Made by a program: the position numbers and the translations under genes
Shown: piece by piece, positions 36,698 to 46,581 of the stretch
Position numbering within the stretch: position 1 is the first letter of the stretch
How the letters are laid out: each line of letters opens with the position of its first letter
Notes under the pieces: model-generated
The model's input: only the letters and a program-made list of their open reading frames with translations
Databases searched by the model: none
What the model was told of the DNA's origin: nothing
NCBI GenBank assembly: GCA_001913845.2
Contig: MKGP02000041.1
Span: forward strand, 58,154-122,153
From: Limnothrix sp. CACIAM 69d
GTDB taxonomy: Bacteria; Cyanobacteriota; Cyanobacteriia; CACIAM-69d
Direction of reading: 5' to 3'
Length of the DNA stretch: 64,000 bases

Positions 36698-37369
36698 ATG
36701 ATTATTTCTATTGCTAATGTGCTGAGCGCGGAGGAACTGGCCACCATTGAGGCGCAACTGGCAGGCGCAACATTTATTGACGGCCAGGCCACCGCTGGCT
36801 GGCACGCCAAGCTCGTGAAGCAAAACACCCAACTGGCCAGCACAGATCCCGCCTTTGGCCCCTTGCGAATGTTGGTACAACAGGCCCTATGGCGCAATCC
36901 GTTGTTTCAAATGGCAGCGCTACCCAAGGCGATCGGCCCCATTCTGTTCAGTCGCTACGAAACTGGCATGGCCTACGGCAGCCACGTGGACAACGCCTTC
37001 ATGGGCAGCGATCCCAAGATTCGATCGGACTTGTCTCTCACCCTGTTTTTGCGATCACCCGAAACCTACGACGGTGGCGAATTGGTGATTGAAACCACCA
37101 ATGGCGAAGAAAGCTTCAAGCTCGCAGCCGGAGCCATGGTGCTCTATCCCTCCTCTACCTTGCACCGAGTGGAGACGATCGCCCATGGGGTGCGGCTGGT
37201 GGCCGTCACTTGGATCCAAAGTCTTGTTAAAGATCCCGCCGAGAGAGAGCTGCTCTTTGACCTGGACACCGCCCGCCAATCGCTGTTTGCCAAAACCGGC
37301 AAAACGCCCGAGTTTGACCTGATTGCCAAAACCCATGCCAACCTGCTTCGGAAATGGGGAGAACTCTAG
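36698..37369 (+). CDS. PKHD-type Fe(II)/2-oxoglutarate hydroxylase (PiuC/YbiX-like)
   Basis: A 223-residue dioxygenase. The double-stranded beta-helix carries the iron triad: His and Asp in YGSHVDNAFM and the second His in STLHRVETI. The 2-oxoglutarate-binding Arg is in HGVRLVAVTW. RSDLSLTLFL and YDGGELVIET are typical of the PiuC/YbiX family. Homologues are found beside TonB-dependent siderophore receptors and are iron-regulated in proteobacteria. The position here, divergent from efeO-efeB, agrees with a role in iron acquisition, but no substrate is known. The start ATG 36698 gives the family N-terminus MIISIANVLSAEEL. Confidence 0.88.
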   Translation: MIISIANVLSAEELATIEAQLAGATFIDGQATAGWHAKLVKQNTQLASTDPAFGPLRMLVQQALWRNPLFQMAALPKAIGPILFSRYETGMAYGSHVDNAFMGSDPKIRSDLSLTLFLRSPETYDGGELVIETTNGEESFKLAAGAMVLYPSSTLHRVETIAHGVRLVAVTWIQSLVKDPAERELLFDLDTARQSLFAKTGKTPEFDLIAKTHANLLRKWGEL

Positions 37370-38039
37370 CCACAGCGATGCAGCCATTGACCCGCCCCAG
37401 CCTGGTGAATGGGTTCTATGCCAAGCGCTCAGGGGACGGCCTGGCCCGATCGATTCCAGAGGCTGCCTTGATCGATCGGGCACTGACATGCTGAAATTCC
37501 GTTGAGGTCAAATGGATTGACATTAATTTTTATATAGAAATTTAAACAGATCGTAAGATTATTAGTTTTTCAAATCCAGGAAATCACGCTTGATATCTTG
37601 TTCATTTAAGGCCATCTAAATCACCGGTCTAGTCAAATTCCCCTCACCTGTTTTCTATTACATAGCATCAAATTGCAATTCAAATTATTCATGAAGCAAC
37701 AGTCAAAAACAACCAAAAAGCACAGAAATTGATTCATTCATACAAACAACAATACGAAATTAAAATTCAGAGATTCTATTAATTAGCAAAAACTATTGAT
37801 CAATAGAGACTTGAATTTCATATAAACATTTTAAAAACTCTAACAATTATTCAACAGTTTCTAAAAAATGGACTGATTGGAATTCGTCTGAAGCTTAGAC
37901 TACCAAAAGGCTCGTATTTAGGCTAATTAATGGGAACAACACCTGATTTGTCTGCATTTCCACAAATTTGCTGAATACTTTCACGACTTTTTCATAGATC
38001 GACGTAATACTCAATAGCTCGATCATTCACTGGAAATCT
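37370..38039. other. AT-rich 670-base intergenic region
   Basis: From about 37500 the sequence turns clearly AT-rich, with many A and T runs, unlike the GC-rich DNA before it. It leads into the MASE1 histidine kinase and marks the left side of a lower-GC stretch that ends near 49300. No gene, tRNA or clear promoter boxes could be picked out with confidence. Confidence 0.5.
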
Positions 38040-40034
38040 ATGGAACAGATCACCAACGTCATCACAGTTCGCAAATCCCTGGCGTGGCTGCAAAGGTTTC
38101 ACTTCGGGCCAATCTTGGCAACCGCCTTGGTTTACGATGCCCTGGCAGAGCTGTCCCGGGCCGTCGCTTCCACGCCAAACTCGGTCACCCCAGTTTGGCC
38201 GCCGGATGGATTCGCCGTTGGCATTGTCTTGCTCTGTGGCAAAAGCGTGCTTCCCGGCATTTTTTTGGGATCCTTAGGGGCCAATATTCAAGCCTTTTGG
38301 GGCGATCGCAATCTGATCACCTTGCTGTTATCCACCGTGGCCGTACTGGGTATTGCCGCAGGTACCACTGCGGGCACTCAATTAGGAACCGATTTATTTA
38401 AACAGTCAACCCGCAGTCGATATCCATTTAGCCAAGTTTCTGACACCATTCGGTTTTTGGTTTACGCAGGATTGCTGGGCCCCATCGTCAACGCAACAAT
38501 GGGCGTAGGCATGTTAGCTGCTGCTGGGAAAATTGATTTTTTTGAAAATGCTCTCAGCACTTGGTTAACTTGGTGGATTTCCAACGTTGCCGGTATTTTT
38601 ATTTTGACACCACTCATTTTGAGTGGATATCGCTACCTAAAACTGAATCAACTGAGTTATCGTAACTTACCGAAACTGATTTTTCATATTTTGAACCGTA
38701 AGATCGTAACTCCATATTCTTTTAAAGGTGTTTTATCGCGATTGGGAATTAAGGCAATTCCAAGCAAAGAAATTGAATTTCTATTTTTGACTTCAAGTGT
38801 TTTCTTCATCAGTCTTTCTGCTTTTTGGAATGGACAATCCATCGCCTATATCTTAATTCCCTTATTAATTTGGGCTGTTTTTCGATTTGGAGATTTGGGC
38901 GCTAATCTCACAGCTTTCTTGATTTCTTTGATGGCTATTTTAGGCACGGTGCGCGGGTTGGGCAGTTTTGCCAGCCCTCACTTGAATCAGTCGTTGATGG
39001 GTTTACAGTCCTTTATAGTGGTGGTGGTTTTTACGTCGTTAATTTTGACGGCAACTTTGGCTGAGCAAAACACTGCCAAGGTGAAGCTGGATCGAGCATT
39101 CGCAGATTTAAAGGTTGCTAATCATGTTTTAGAGCATCAGGCCAAAACATTAATTCAGCAAAATCGAACCCTAGAGCGAACCCTTGAGGAGTTGAAGTTC
39201 ACGCAAGCTCAAATGGTTCAAAGTGAAAAAATGTCTGCATTGGGAAATTTAATTGCTGGGGTTGCCCATGAAATTAATAACCCAATTGGTTTTTTGAATG
39301 GCAGCATTGAAAATGCAAAGGAATATGCCAATTATCTATTGGAACATATCCGGCTTTACCAGCAGAAATATCCTGAACCTAGCAGGGATATTGTTGAACA
39401 TGCTGAGGATATCGATTTAGAGTTTTTAGAGGAAGATTTTCCTAAGTTGTTTGAATCCATGCACAATGCCACAGGGCGTGTGACTGGGATTAGTAAAAGT
39501 TTGCGAGCATTCACGCGATCGGACACCGATCAAAAAGTTAGGGCCCAACTGACCGAAAATCTGGACAGCACGATTCTGATTTTGAAATATCGCCTGAAGG
39601 CGACTAACCATCGCTCCGAAATTCGGGTAATTCGTAATTATGAGAATTTGCCTGAGATCTACTGCTTTCCAGGACAAATGAATCAGGTATTTATGAATAT
39701 TTTGGCCAATGCCATTGATGCGATCGAGGAGTCCGCCATGGAGCAGAGCCTTGAAAATTTACCAACCCGCTCCTATCAAATTACCATAACCACAAAGTTA
39801 GAAACTAATCAGATTGTGATTAGCATTGCTGATAATGCCAAAGGAATGGATGAGGCAACGATCGCTCGAGTTTTTGATCACCTCTTCACGACCAAGGGAG
39901 TGAACCAAGGCACAGGAATTGGCCTATCGATCGCCCAAGAAATTGTGGTGACCAAGCATGGTGGGTCGATCAATGTGCGATCTCAACTCAATCAGGGAAC
40001 TGAGTTTTTGATTCGTTTGCCCATTGATTCATGA
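38040..40034 (+). CDS. MASE1-domain sensor histidine kinase
   Basis: A 664-residue membrane sensor kinase. Residues 15-345 have eight or so helices of the MASE1 sensor domain (VTPVWPPDGFAVGIVLL is the typical start). A coiled coil follows at 345-395. The phosphoacceptor His410 is in [19 protein letters not shown], and the ATPase domain shows MNQVFMNILANAIDA (N-box), DNAKGMDE (G1) and GTGIGLSIAQEI (G2). The dimerisation helices have the AHEINNP pattern also found in the long hybrid kinase at 40838-46228. No response regulator is adjacent. Base composition is lower in GC than in the window's left part. Confidence 0.93.
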   Translation: MEQITNVITVRKSLAWLQRFHFGPILATALVYDALAELSRAVASTPNSVTPVWPPDGFAVGIVLLCGKSVLPGIFLGSLGANIQAFWGDRNLITLLLSTVAVLGIAAGTTAGTQLGTDLFKQSTRSRYPFSQVSDTIRFLVYAGLLGPIVNATMGVGMLAAAGKIDFFENALSTWLTWWISNVAGIFILTPLILSGYRYLKLNQLSYRNLPKLIFHILNRKIVTPYSFKGVLSRLGIKAIPSKEIEFLFLTSSVFFISLSAFWNGQSIAYILIPLLIWAVFRFGDLGANLTAFLISLMAILGTVRGLGSFASPHLNQSLMGLQSFIVVVVFTSLILTATLAEQNTAKVKLDRAFADLKVANHVLEHQAKTLIQQNRTLERTLEELKFTQAQMVQSEKMSALGNLIAGVAHEINNPIGFLNGSIENAKEYANYLLEHIRLYQQKYPEPSRDIVEHAEDIDLEFLEEDFPKLFESMHNATGRVTGISKSLRAFTRSDTDQKVRAQLTENLDSTILILKYRLKATNHRSEIRVIRNYENLPEIYCFPGQMNQVFMNILANAIDAIEESAMEQSLENLPTRSYQITITTKLETNQIVISIADNAKGMDEATIARVFDHLFTTKGVNQGTGIGLSIAQEIVVTKHGGSINVRSQLNQGTEFLIRLPIDS

Positions 40035-40112
40035 CTAATTCGTGGATTAATTTGCTGATTAATCGTGAATTAAAATCAGAAAATTGATAGGTTTTGATTG
40101 TTCAAACATTCC

Positions 40113-40733
40113 CTAGGAAGCTGGGGGCAATTGCTGTTCAATAAAACCAATAATTTCGGGCAGCCCATGGCCCGTTTTCAGATTGCTGAACAGAAAAGGG
40201 CGATCGCCTCGCATTTTTTGGGCATCTCGTTCCATGATGGCTAAGTCAGCACCCACATGGGGAGCCAAATCGATTTTATTAATCACCAGGAGATCGGATT
40301 TGGTGATGCCTGGCCCCCCTTTGCGAGGAATTTTGTCACCGGCTGCCACATCAATCACGTAAATCGTTAAATCAACTAACTCTGGGCTGAAAGTGGCGGC
40401 CAAGTTATCTCCCCCACTTTCAACAAAGGTGATTTGAATGGGGCGATCGCCCTGCGCAAATTTAGCCTCTAATTGCTCGATCGCCACCAGGTTAATGGAA
40501 GCATCTTCTCGGATGGCCGTGTGGGGGCAACCGCCAGTTTCCACACCAACAATCCGATCAGGAGAAAGGGCAGCACTCCGAACTAGGAATTGGGCATCTT
40601 CTTGGGTGTAAATATCATTGGTCACCACCGCCAGACTATATTGATTGCGCAATTTTTTACACAAAGCATCAACCAGGGCCGTTTTTCCAGAACCCACTGG
40701 TCCGGCCACCCCGATTCGTAATTGACTGGTCAT
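40113..40733 (-). CDS. ureG: Urease accessory GTPase UreG
   Basis: A 206-residue SIMIBI-class GTPase that delivers nickel during urease maturation. It has Walker [15 protein letters not shown] (11-24), the nickel-binding Cys-Pro-His at 69-71 in [17 protein letters not shown], the [17 protein letters not shown] segment, and the G4 motif [15 protein letters not shown]. Length and motifs are complete. Urease structural genes and the other accessory genes are absent from the window, so ureG is isolated, as is common in cyanobacteria. ATG 40733 is preferred over an upstream start 12 codons earlier because family members begin within a few residues of the P-loop strand. Confidence 0.96.
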   Translation of the reverse strand: MTSQLRIGVAGPVGSGKTALVDALCKKLRNQYSLAVVTNDIYTQEDAQFLVRSAALSPDRIVGVETGGCPHTAIREDASINLVAIEQLEAKFAQGDRPIQITFVESGGDNLAATFSPELVDLTIYVIDVAAGDKIPRKGGPGITKSDLLVINKIDLAPHVGADLAIMERDAQKMRGDRPFLFSNLKTGHGLPEIIGFIEQQLPPAS

Positions 40734-40837
40734 GGTAATGGATAATAAATGAACTCCTGAGATGGACAAATAGCCAACTCATTCAATTTAAGAAATTCTG
40801 GCAAAGGCTCATTGAGTTTGACAAGATCCTCAACCAC

Positions 40838-43800
40838 TCAAGCGGGGCCATCAATGGGTAATTCAATCATTAATGTCGCTCCCTGTTGGGGGGCAGACTG
40901 ACAAGATAGTTGTCCGTGATGTTGTTGAGTAATGATTTGGTAGCTCACCGATAGGCCCAATCCTTTGCCTTCGCCCACTGGTTTTGTGGTGAAGAAGGGA
41001 TCAAAGATTTTCTGTCGCACAGTATCTTCCATACCTGGGCCATTATCGGTGATGGAAATTTGCACAGTGTGATCGCTAATTTTGCGAGTTTCAATGGAAA
41101 TTTCGGGCATGGGCTGCAAAGCAAAACCGGCGGGCGATCGCAAGGCATCGATCGCGTTGGTCAAAATATTCAAGAAGACCTGATTCACCATACTGGCATA
41201 GCAATTCACCAACGGAATTTCGCCATAGTTTTTTAACACGCTAATTTCTGGCTGTTGGCTTTGTACCTGTAAGCGGTGCTGCAAAATTAGCAGCGTATTG
41301 TCAATTCCTTCGTGCAGGTCTACTTGTTTTTGATCCGATTCATCCAAACGCGAGAAATTTCGCAGTCCTAGAACAATTTGCCGCACCCGATCGACCCCAT
41401 TTTGCATGGAGTGAAACAGATTGTTCAGATCTTCTTTTAGAAAATCCAACTCCACTTCTTTCATTCTTTCTTGAACAATGGGATGAATTGCAGAGGAATG
41501 CTGCTCATGGAGTGCCAACAAATCCAGCAAATCTAAAAAGTATGATCGAGCATGGGTAATGTTCCCCATAATGAAACTAATAGGGTTATTAATTTCATGG
41601 GCAATACCTGCCACCATTTGCCCTAAGCTCGACATTTTTTCCGCTTGAATCAGTTGTGCTTGGGTCTGTTGCAGTTCTTGAAGTGTAATCTTCAACTGCT
41701 GATTTCTTTCGGTTAGCTCCTGAGTGCGAGCAGCCACTTTCTTTTCCAGATTGTTGCTGTAGTCTTCTAAGTTTCGGTAGAGGCGCGCATTTTCAATGGA
41801 AATGGCCGCCTGTGCCATCAAAATTTGCAGCACTTCTAGGCGATCGGGCGTAAACGCATCGATCGCCAAATTATTCTCCAAATAAAGAACGCCCATTAGC
41901 TGTCCTTGTTGAGTAATAGGCATACAAATCACCGATTGAATTTTCTGGTTTGTAATGTAAGGATCATTGGTAAATAATCCTTCAGCCATAGCATTACCCA
42001 ACACCACTGATTCTTGAGTTCGTTGCACGTATTGAATCAGGGAAACTGGCAAAGATAAACTCGGAGATAAGGGGCAGTTTAGGGGAACATCTACGGCCGT
42101 TTGCCCTTCCACATGGCTGGTAGCTACCACGGTTAGTCGATTATTTTGTTGGGGATCTTTGAGGAGCAAATAGCCCGTTTGGGCCCCCGCATTTTCAAGG
42201 GTTAGTCGCGTTAGTTGGGTTAACAATTGCGACAAGACAATTTCCCCAGAAAGGGCCTGGGCCGCTTTAATCACGGTGTTAATATCCAGCACCGTGCTGG
42301 CGGTTGTGTGGGGATGGGTGGAATGCTGAGTGCCCGTGGGCGGCAGGGTGGGCGACCGCCGAGGGGACAGATTTTGCAGGGGCAGGGCTTTGGCCTGGAG
42401 CGCAGCGACCTTGGCTTTGGCTCCCCAGCGATCGTAAGCATGAATCGCATCCAGCCAATATTGTTTAGCAATTTTGTCGCGCCCGGAGTCGTGATATAGC
42501 TCGGCGGCACGCTCGGCGGCGATCGCCACTTCTGCCCAACGACCATGATTTTGAGCGGTGTTCATGGCGCGATCATAATAGTCCATGGCGCGGAGGATTT
42601 CCCCTTGCCAACGGGCCGTTTCCGCCAACACCAATTCATATTTACTTTGATAGTTTTCCGGTGCGTGGCTTGCCCAGTTTTCTAACTTAGCCGTCAAACG
42701 TTCTAAGGTAGAAGGCTGATCTTGTCCCTCCTCATTTAGAGCAGCCAAGTCACTGGGTTGAGTAGTTTTGAGATAAACCAATGCGGCATAAAACGTGAAG
42801 CCACCAGATAGCATAGAAGCGGTGGCGGCTGCTTGGTACTGGTCAGCCAAATTCGCCTTGATTTTCGCTGCTTCCCAATCATTCATGACATAGGCCAGAA
42901 TGGTTTCTGCAAAATAGATGAAAAAGAGCAGCATTTGGTTTTCAGAAGCTTGAATTTCTGCAACCAATTGGCGGTTGATATAGCGGCCTTCCAGTTGAGA
43001 AGTGGATGCTTCTGGCGATTCCAAGGCTTCCGTTAACTGTCGCCAGGTCATGGCTGGATATAAGCCATGATCTTGTTTAATTTTTTGGAGCAATTCGATA
43101 TACAGTTGTTGCTCTCGAGCGACCTCCGTGAGGGGTAGTCCCACCAACATCATGTAGCCACAAGACCACATGGCGCAGTAAGTGGCATAAACCACATCGC
43201 CCGTTTCCATTCCCATTTGCACTGTGCGCTCAAGGAATTGAATCGTATTTTGATGCGGCTCTTTCCAATGAACCACGAAGGAATTGAAGAGCATGTGGAT
43301 TTTGCATTTCAGAGCATCCGAAGGATATTGCTCCAAAATGCGCAGGGAAATTTGCCCCGATCGATAGCCCAATTCAATTTGATTTAAGGGGCCACACAAC
43401 AACAATCCATACATGCCATAGGCGTAGGCAGCGAGGGCGGAATGGCCCAGCTCTAGGCACATGTTCACCATCCGAAAGACGATGAAGGGCAACAAATCGG
43501 GTCTTGCTTGGTAAGAGGGGCCCGTGATGATGATCAGAATTTCGAGGGCAGCCAAAGCAGCCCGATCGCTCATTTTTGGGTAATCTGCCAACTGATCCAA
43601 CTCCGGCAGCGGCTGATTCAGTTGCAACAATTGTGGATCAACTACCAAGGGATAGCCCAGCAATTCCAAAACAGGCAAAGCTGTTTCGATCGCGCTGTGC
43701 ATTTGGTTTTCAGCGATCAGAAATTGAATTTTTAGCTCATAGATTTTCGTGCGATCGAGCAGCGATCGCGAGCGCTCCAAAGCAATTTCCGAGAGAGTTT

Positions 43801-46228
43801 GTGCTTTTTCAAATTGCGTCAATAAATATTCAACTTCCACACTTTCAGTGTAAAGATTGAGACTTAATTCATAATCGGTGTCCCAGGCATTTTCCGGCAG
43901 TAGTTGACGACCCGTTGCAAAATACTCTTGGGCCGAGTTATAGGCCGCCGCTGCCTTAGCCTTACTGCCTGCTCGATCATTTAGCTGCGCCAGAAGTAGC
44001 TGCTCTTGGGAATCGATAATGAGGGCAGAACCCACATTCATCGCATTCACCACATCAAACAAACAATCATCTAGCCGATCGGGTTCAATGCTATTGAGTA
44101 ACAGACGACCCACCGTTAAATGGATCAGTTGCTTCTCATCATTGGGAATCAGAGAATAGGCTGCTTGCTGCACACGATCGTGCAAGAATTTGTAGGTGAT
44201 CGTGACTGTTTTACAATCTTCCAATACCTGCGGAATTTTATAAGTTGCATTAAGCGGAATGACTAATCCTGCCTGCAGAGCTTGCCACAAATCTGTGGAA
44301 GTCTCAGCCGTAGATTTTTCATGAACAATTGCCAATGTATCCAAATCAAATTGGTTACCAATGCAAGCGGCTAATTGCAGCGCTCGTTGCACAGAAACAT
44401 CCAATTTTTGAATTTCATGAACCATCAAACTAATCACATTTTCTGTGATTTCAATGGGCGGCAAATGCTGAAAATTCCATTCCCATTGCCCCGTCTCCGA
44501 TTCAAACCAAATCACCCCTTCAACGTAGAGATATTTAAAAAGTTGTGTCAAGAAGAATGGATTTCCCTGGGTTTTTTGCACCAATAATTGGGCAATGGGT
44601 TCCACGGCCTCCAGCGATCGGTGTAAGGTATCCCCCACCAAAGTCAGCACATGATCCAACGTCAGGGGCTTGAGGGTAATGGTTTGCAGTTTCGCTCCCC
44701 CCACTTCGATCGTCCCTAGCATCCGCAATAGGGGATGCATCGGATCCACTTCATTGTCCCGGTAAGCTCCCAACATCAATAGGTATTGCCCATCGGGATC
44801 GGTCATTAACTGTTCAATCAGTTGCAGGGAAGCCGCATCGGCCCATTGCAAATCGTCTAGAAAAATAACTAGCGGCCGATCGACCTGGCAAAACACATGG
44901 ATGAAGGTACGAAAGACCAAATTGAAGCGATTTTGAGCTTCGGAGGGCGGCAGTTCCGGCACTGGCGCTTGGTGACCAATGATTGATTCCAATTCAGGGA
45001 TCACATCGGTAATAATTGAGCCATTGCTACCCAAGGCAACGGTCAGTTTTGCACGCCAAACGGCAATTTGCTCCTCTGTTTCAGTCAGCAACTGTCGCGC
45101 TAATTCGCGGAATGCTTGAATCGGTGAAGCATAGGGCACGTTGCGTTGAAATTGGTCAAATTTCCCGCTAATGAAGTACCCACGCTGACGGGCGATCGGC
45201 TTATGCACCTCATTCACCAAAGCCGATTTACCGATGCCGGAATACCCCGCCACCAGCACCATTTCCGTATTCCCCGCACTGACGCGATCGAACACATCCA
45301 AAAGCTGTTGCACTTCCATTTCCCGCCCATAGAGCTTTTGGGGAATGCTGAACGTGCCGCATTGATCGCGCTCCGCCAGAGGAAACGAGGCGATCGAACC
45401 AGACCGCTGCCACTGGTTCAGGCATTCCTCCAAATCCCGCTGAATGCCATAGGCGCTTTGGTAACGTTCCTCCGCCGTTTTGGCCATCAACTTCAAAACC
45501 ACTGCCGACAGTTGAGGCGGAATCTGGGCATTCAGGTAGTGCGGTGGGATCGGTGCTTTTGCAATATGGCAATGCACCAATTCCATGGGGTCGCTAGATT
45601 GAAAAGGAAGCTGGCCCGTTAATAACTCATAGAGCGTGACACCCAAAGAATAAAAATCGGTTCGATAATCCACCGTGCGGTTCATGCGTCCCGTTTGTTC
45701 CGGCGACACATAAAGCAAGGTTCCCTCTAGCAAATTGGGACTACTGAGGATCGGGTGCTCCTTGGAAAGACGAGAGGCGATCGAAAAGTCCGTTAACTTT
45801 AGCTGTCGAGTATTAGACTCAAAGATTAGATTCTGTGGCTTAATGTCTTTATGAATAATTTGGCAATTATGCAGCCGCCCCAAAATTGCTGCCAACCGGC
45901 AACCAATCCATAAAACATCATCTAACAAAAGCGGTTGATTCTGGAGGCAAGCAATCAGGTCGCATCCACCAAAATCTTCAAGCACCAAAAAAGGTTTTCC
46001 CTGGATCTCATCAATCCCATAGGATTCCACAACTCCTTCTAGCTGAAGGTCTTTGAGAATTTCGTATTCATGCTGAAGCCTGGCCAAATCAACTCGATTT
46101 GGATAATCAGAAGCCACCGTTTTCAGGATGACCGACTTTTGTTCTGGTTGCTTCACTGCCCGATAGACAATCGTCCGTTCGGTGACTGAAAGAACCTCCG
46201 AAATTTGATACTGAGCAAACACGTCCAT
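40838..46228 (-). CDS. Hybrid Ser/Thr kinase - AAA ATPase - GAF - histidine kinase (HstK type)
   Basis: A 1796-residue signalling protein. Residues 7-270 are a Ser/Thr kinase domain with Lys36, HKDIKPQN (Asp128) and the metal motif as DFS (147-149) instead of DFG. Residues 295-620 are an AAA ATPase with Walker [12 protein letters not shown] and a FLDDLQWAD Walker B. Residues 640-1290 are helical, TPR-like. A GAF domain lies at about 1335-1490, then a coiled coil, the His-box [12 protein letters not shown] near 1560, and a HATPase with DNGPGME and [10 protein letters not shown]. This order is known from cyanobacterial HstK proteins. Input signals and targets are unknown. No response regulator is nearby. 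The gene is in the lower-GC stretch. Confidence 0.93.
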   Translation of the reverse strand: MDVFAQYQISEVLSVTERTIVYRAVKQPEQKSVILKTVASDYPNRVDLARLQHEYEILKDLQLEGVVESYGIDEIQGKPFLVLEDFGGCDLIACLQNQPLLLDDVLWIGCRLAAILGRLHNCQIIHKDIKPQNLIFESNTRQLKLTDFSIASRLSKEHPILSSPNLLEGTLLYVSPEQTGRMNRTVDYRTDFYSLGVTLYELLTGQLPFQSSDPMELVHCHIAKAPIPPHYLNAQIPPQLSAVVLKLMAKTAEERYQSAYGIQRDLEECLNQWQRSGSIASFPLAERDQCGTFSIPQKLYGREMEVQQLLDVFDRVSAGNTEMVLVAGYSGIGKSALVNEVHKPIARQRGYFISGKFDQFQRNVPYASPIQAFRELARQLLTETEEQIAVWRAKLTVALGSNGSIITDVIPELESIIGHQAPVPELPPSEAQNRFNLVFRTFIHVFCQVDRPLVIFLDDLQWADAASLQLIEQLMTDPDGQYLLMLGAYRDNEVDPMHPLLRMLGTIEVGGAKLQTITLKPLTLDHVLTLVGDTLHRSLEAVEPIAQLLVQKTQGNPFFLTQLFKYLYVEGVIWFESETGQWEWNFQHLPPIEITENVISLMVHEIQKLDVSVQRALQLAACIGNQFDLDTLAIVHEKSTAETSTDLWQALQAGLVIPLNATYKIPQVLEDCKTVTITYKFLHDRVQQAAYSLIPNDEKQLIHLTVGRLLLNSIEPDRLDDCLFDVVNAMNVGSALIIDSQEQLLLAQLNDRAGSKAKAAAAYNSAQEYFATGRQLLPENAWDTDYELSLNLYTESVEVEYLLTQFEKAQTLSEIALERSRSLLDRTKIYELKIQFLIAENQMHSAIETALPVLELLGYPLVVDPQLLQLNQPLPELDQLADYPKMSDRAALAALEILIIITGPSYQARPDLLPFIVFRMVNMCLELGHSALAAYAYGMYGLLLCGPLNQIELGYRSGQISLRILEQYPSDALKCKIHMLFNSFVVHWKEPHQNTIQFLERTVQMGMETGDVVYATYCAMWSCGYMMLVGLPLTEVAREQQLYIELLQKIKQDHGLYPAMTWRQLTEALESPEASTSQLEGRYINRQLVAEIQASENQMLLFFIYFAETILAYVMNDWEAAKIKANLADQYQAAATASMLSGGFTFYAALVYLKTTQPSDLAALNEEGQDQPSTLERLTAKLENWASHAPENYQSKYELVLAETARWQGEILRAMDYYDRAMNTAQNHGRWAEVAIAAERAAELYHDSGRDKIAKQYWLDAIHAYDRWGAKAKVAALQAKALPLQNLSPRRSPTLPPTGTQHSTHPHTTASTVLDINTVIKAAQALSGEIVLSQLLTQLTRLTLENAGAQTGYLLLKDPQQNNRLTVVATSHVEGQTAVDVPLNCPLSPSLSLPVSLIQYVQRTQESVVLGNAMAEGLFTNDPYITNQKIQSVICMPITQQGQLMGVLYLENNLAIDAFTPDRLEVLQILMAQAAISIENARLYRNLEDYSNNLEKKVAARTQELTERNQQLKITLQELQQTQAQLIQAEKMSSLGQMVAGIAHEINNPISFIMGNITHARSYFLDLLDLLALHEQHSSAIHPIVQERMKEVELDFLKEDLNNLFHSMQNGVDRVRQIVLGLRNFSRLDESDQKQVDLHEGIDNTLLILQHRLQVQSQQPEISVLKNYGEIPLVNCYASMVNQVFLNILTNAIDALRSPAGFALQPMPEISIETRKISDHTVQISITDNGPGMEDTVRQKIFDPFFTTKPVGEGKGLGLSVSYQIITQQHHGQLSCQSAPQQGATLMIELPIDGPA

Positions 46229-46581
46229 AGCAGTTTAGTGGCAGCGCAATTTACAAACAGGAACGGAATCAGAACAGGAACAAAATATAATCAATTTTGA
46301 AGGCTGTAAGTCAACCCTGAACCTAGATTCACATGGATTTGTAATTATTGCTTGACCTTGCTAAATTGTCATGTTTTTACTAAATTGTCGCTCTTGTCCT
46401 CAAAATTAATTGATCTTGGTTTACCAACTAAAGACCTGCCCACTGAAGCGATGGGCTGCGTCGAATTTAGATTGATAATCAATGTTTGAATTAGATGTTA
46501 TGACATCGATCACGATTGGACATTAGTAAGGTGATATTAACATCAAATCGTGATCGACAACGACTTCATCGCAGACAAACG
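46229..46581. other. Intergenic region before the hybrid kinase
   Basis: These 353 AT-rich bases lie between the FAD-oxidoreductase stop and the kinase start, both on the minus strand. A perfect 12-base inverted repeat lies at 46506-46557. The rest presumably holds the kinase promoter. Nothing else was recognised. Confidence 0.5.
46506..46557 (-). terminator. 12-bp inverted repeat downstream of the FAD oxidoreductase
   Basis: TCGATCACGATT (46506-46517) and AATCGTGATCGA (46546-46557) are perfect reverse complements separated by 28 bases. It begins 25 bases after the stop of the minus-strand gene. The large loop and lack of a T-run leave it open whether this is a terminator or a protein-binding site. 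Confidence 0.4.

Noticed and set aside
36690..36712. A Fur-box-like TAATGATTAT at the start of the PiuC-like gene
   Set aside because: Too few matches to the 19-base consensus in an AT-rich region; only a binding test or a genome-derived matrix could support it.
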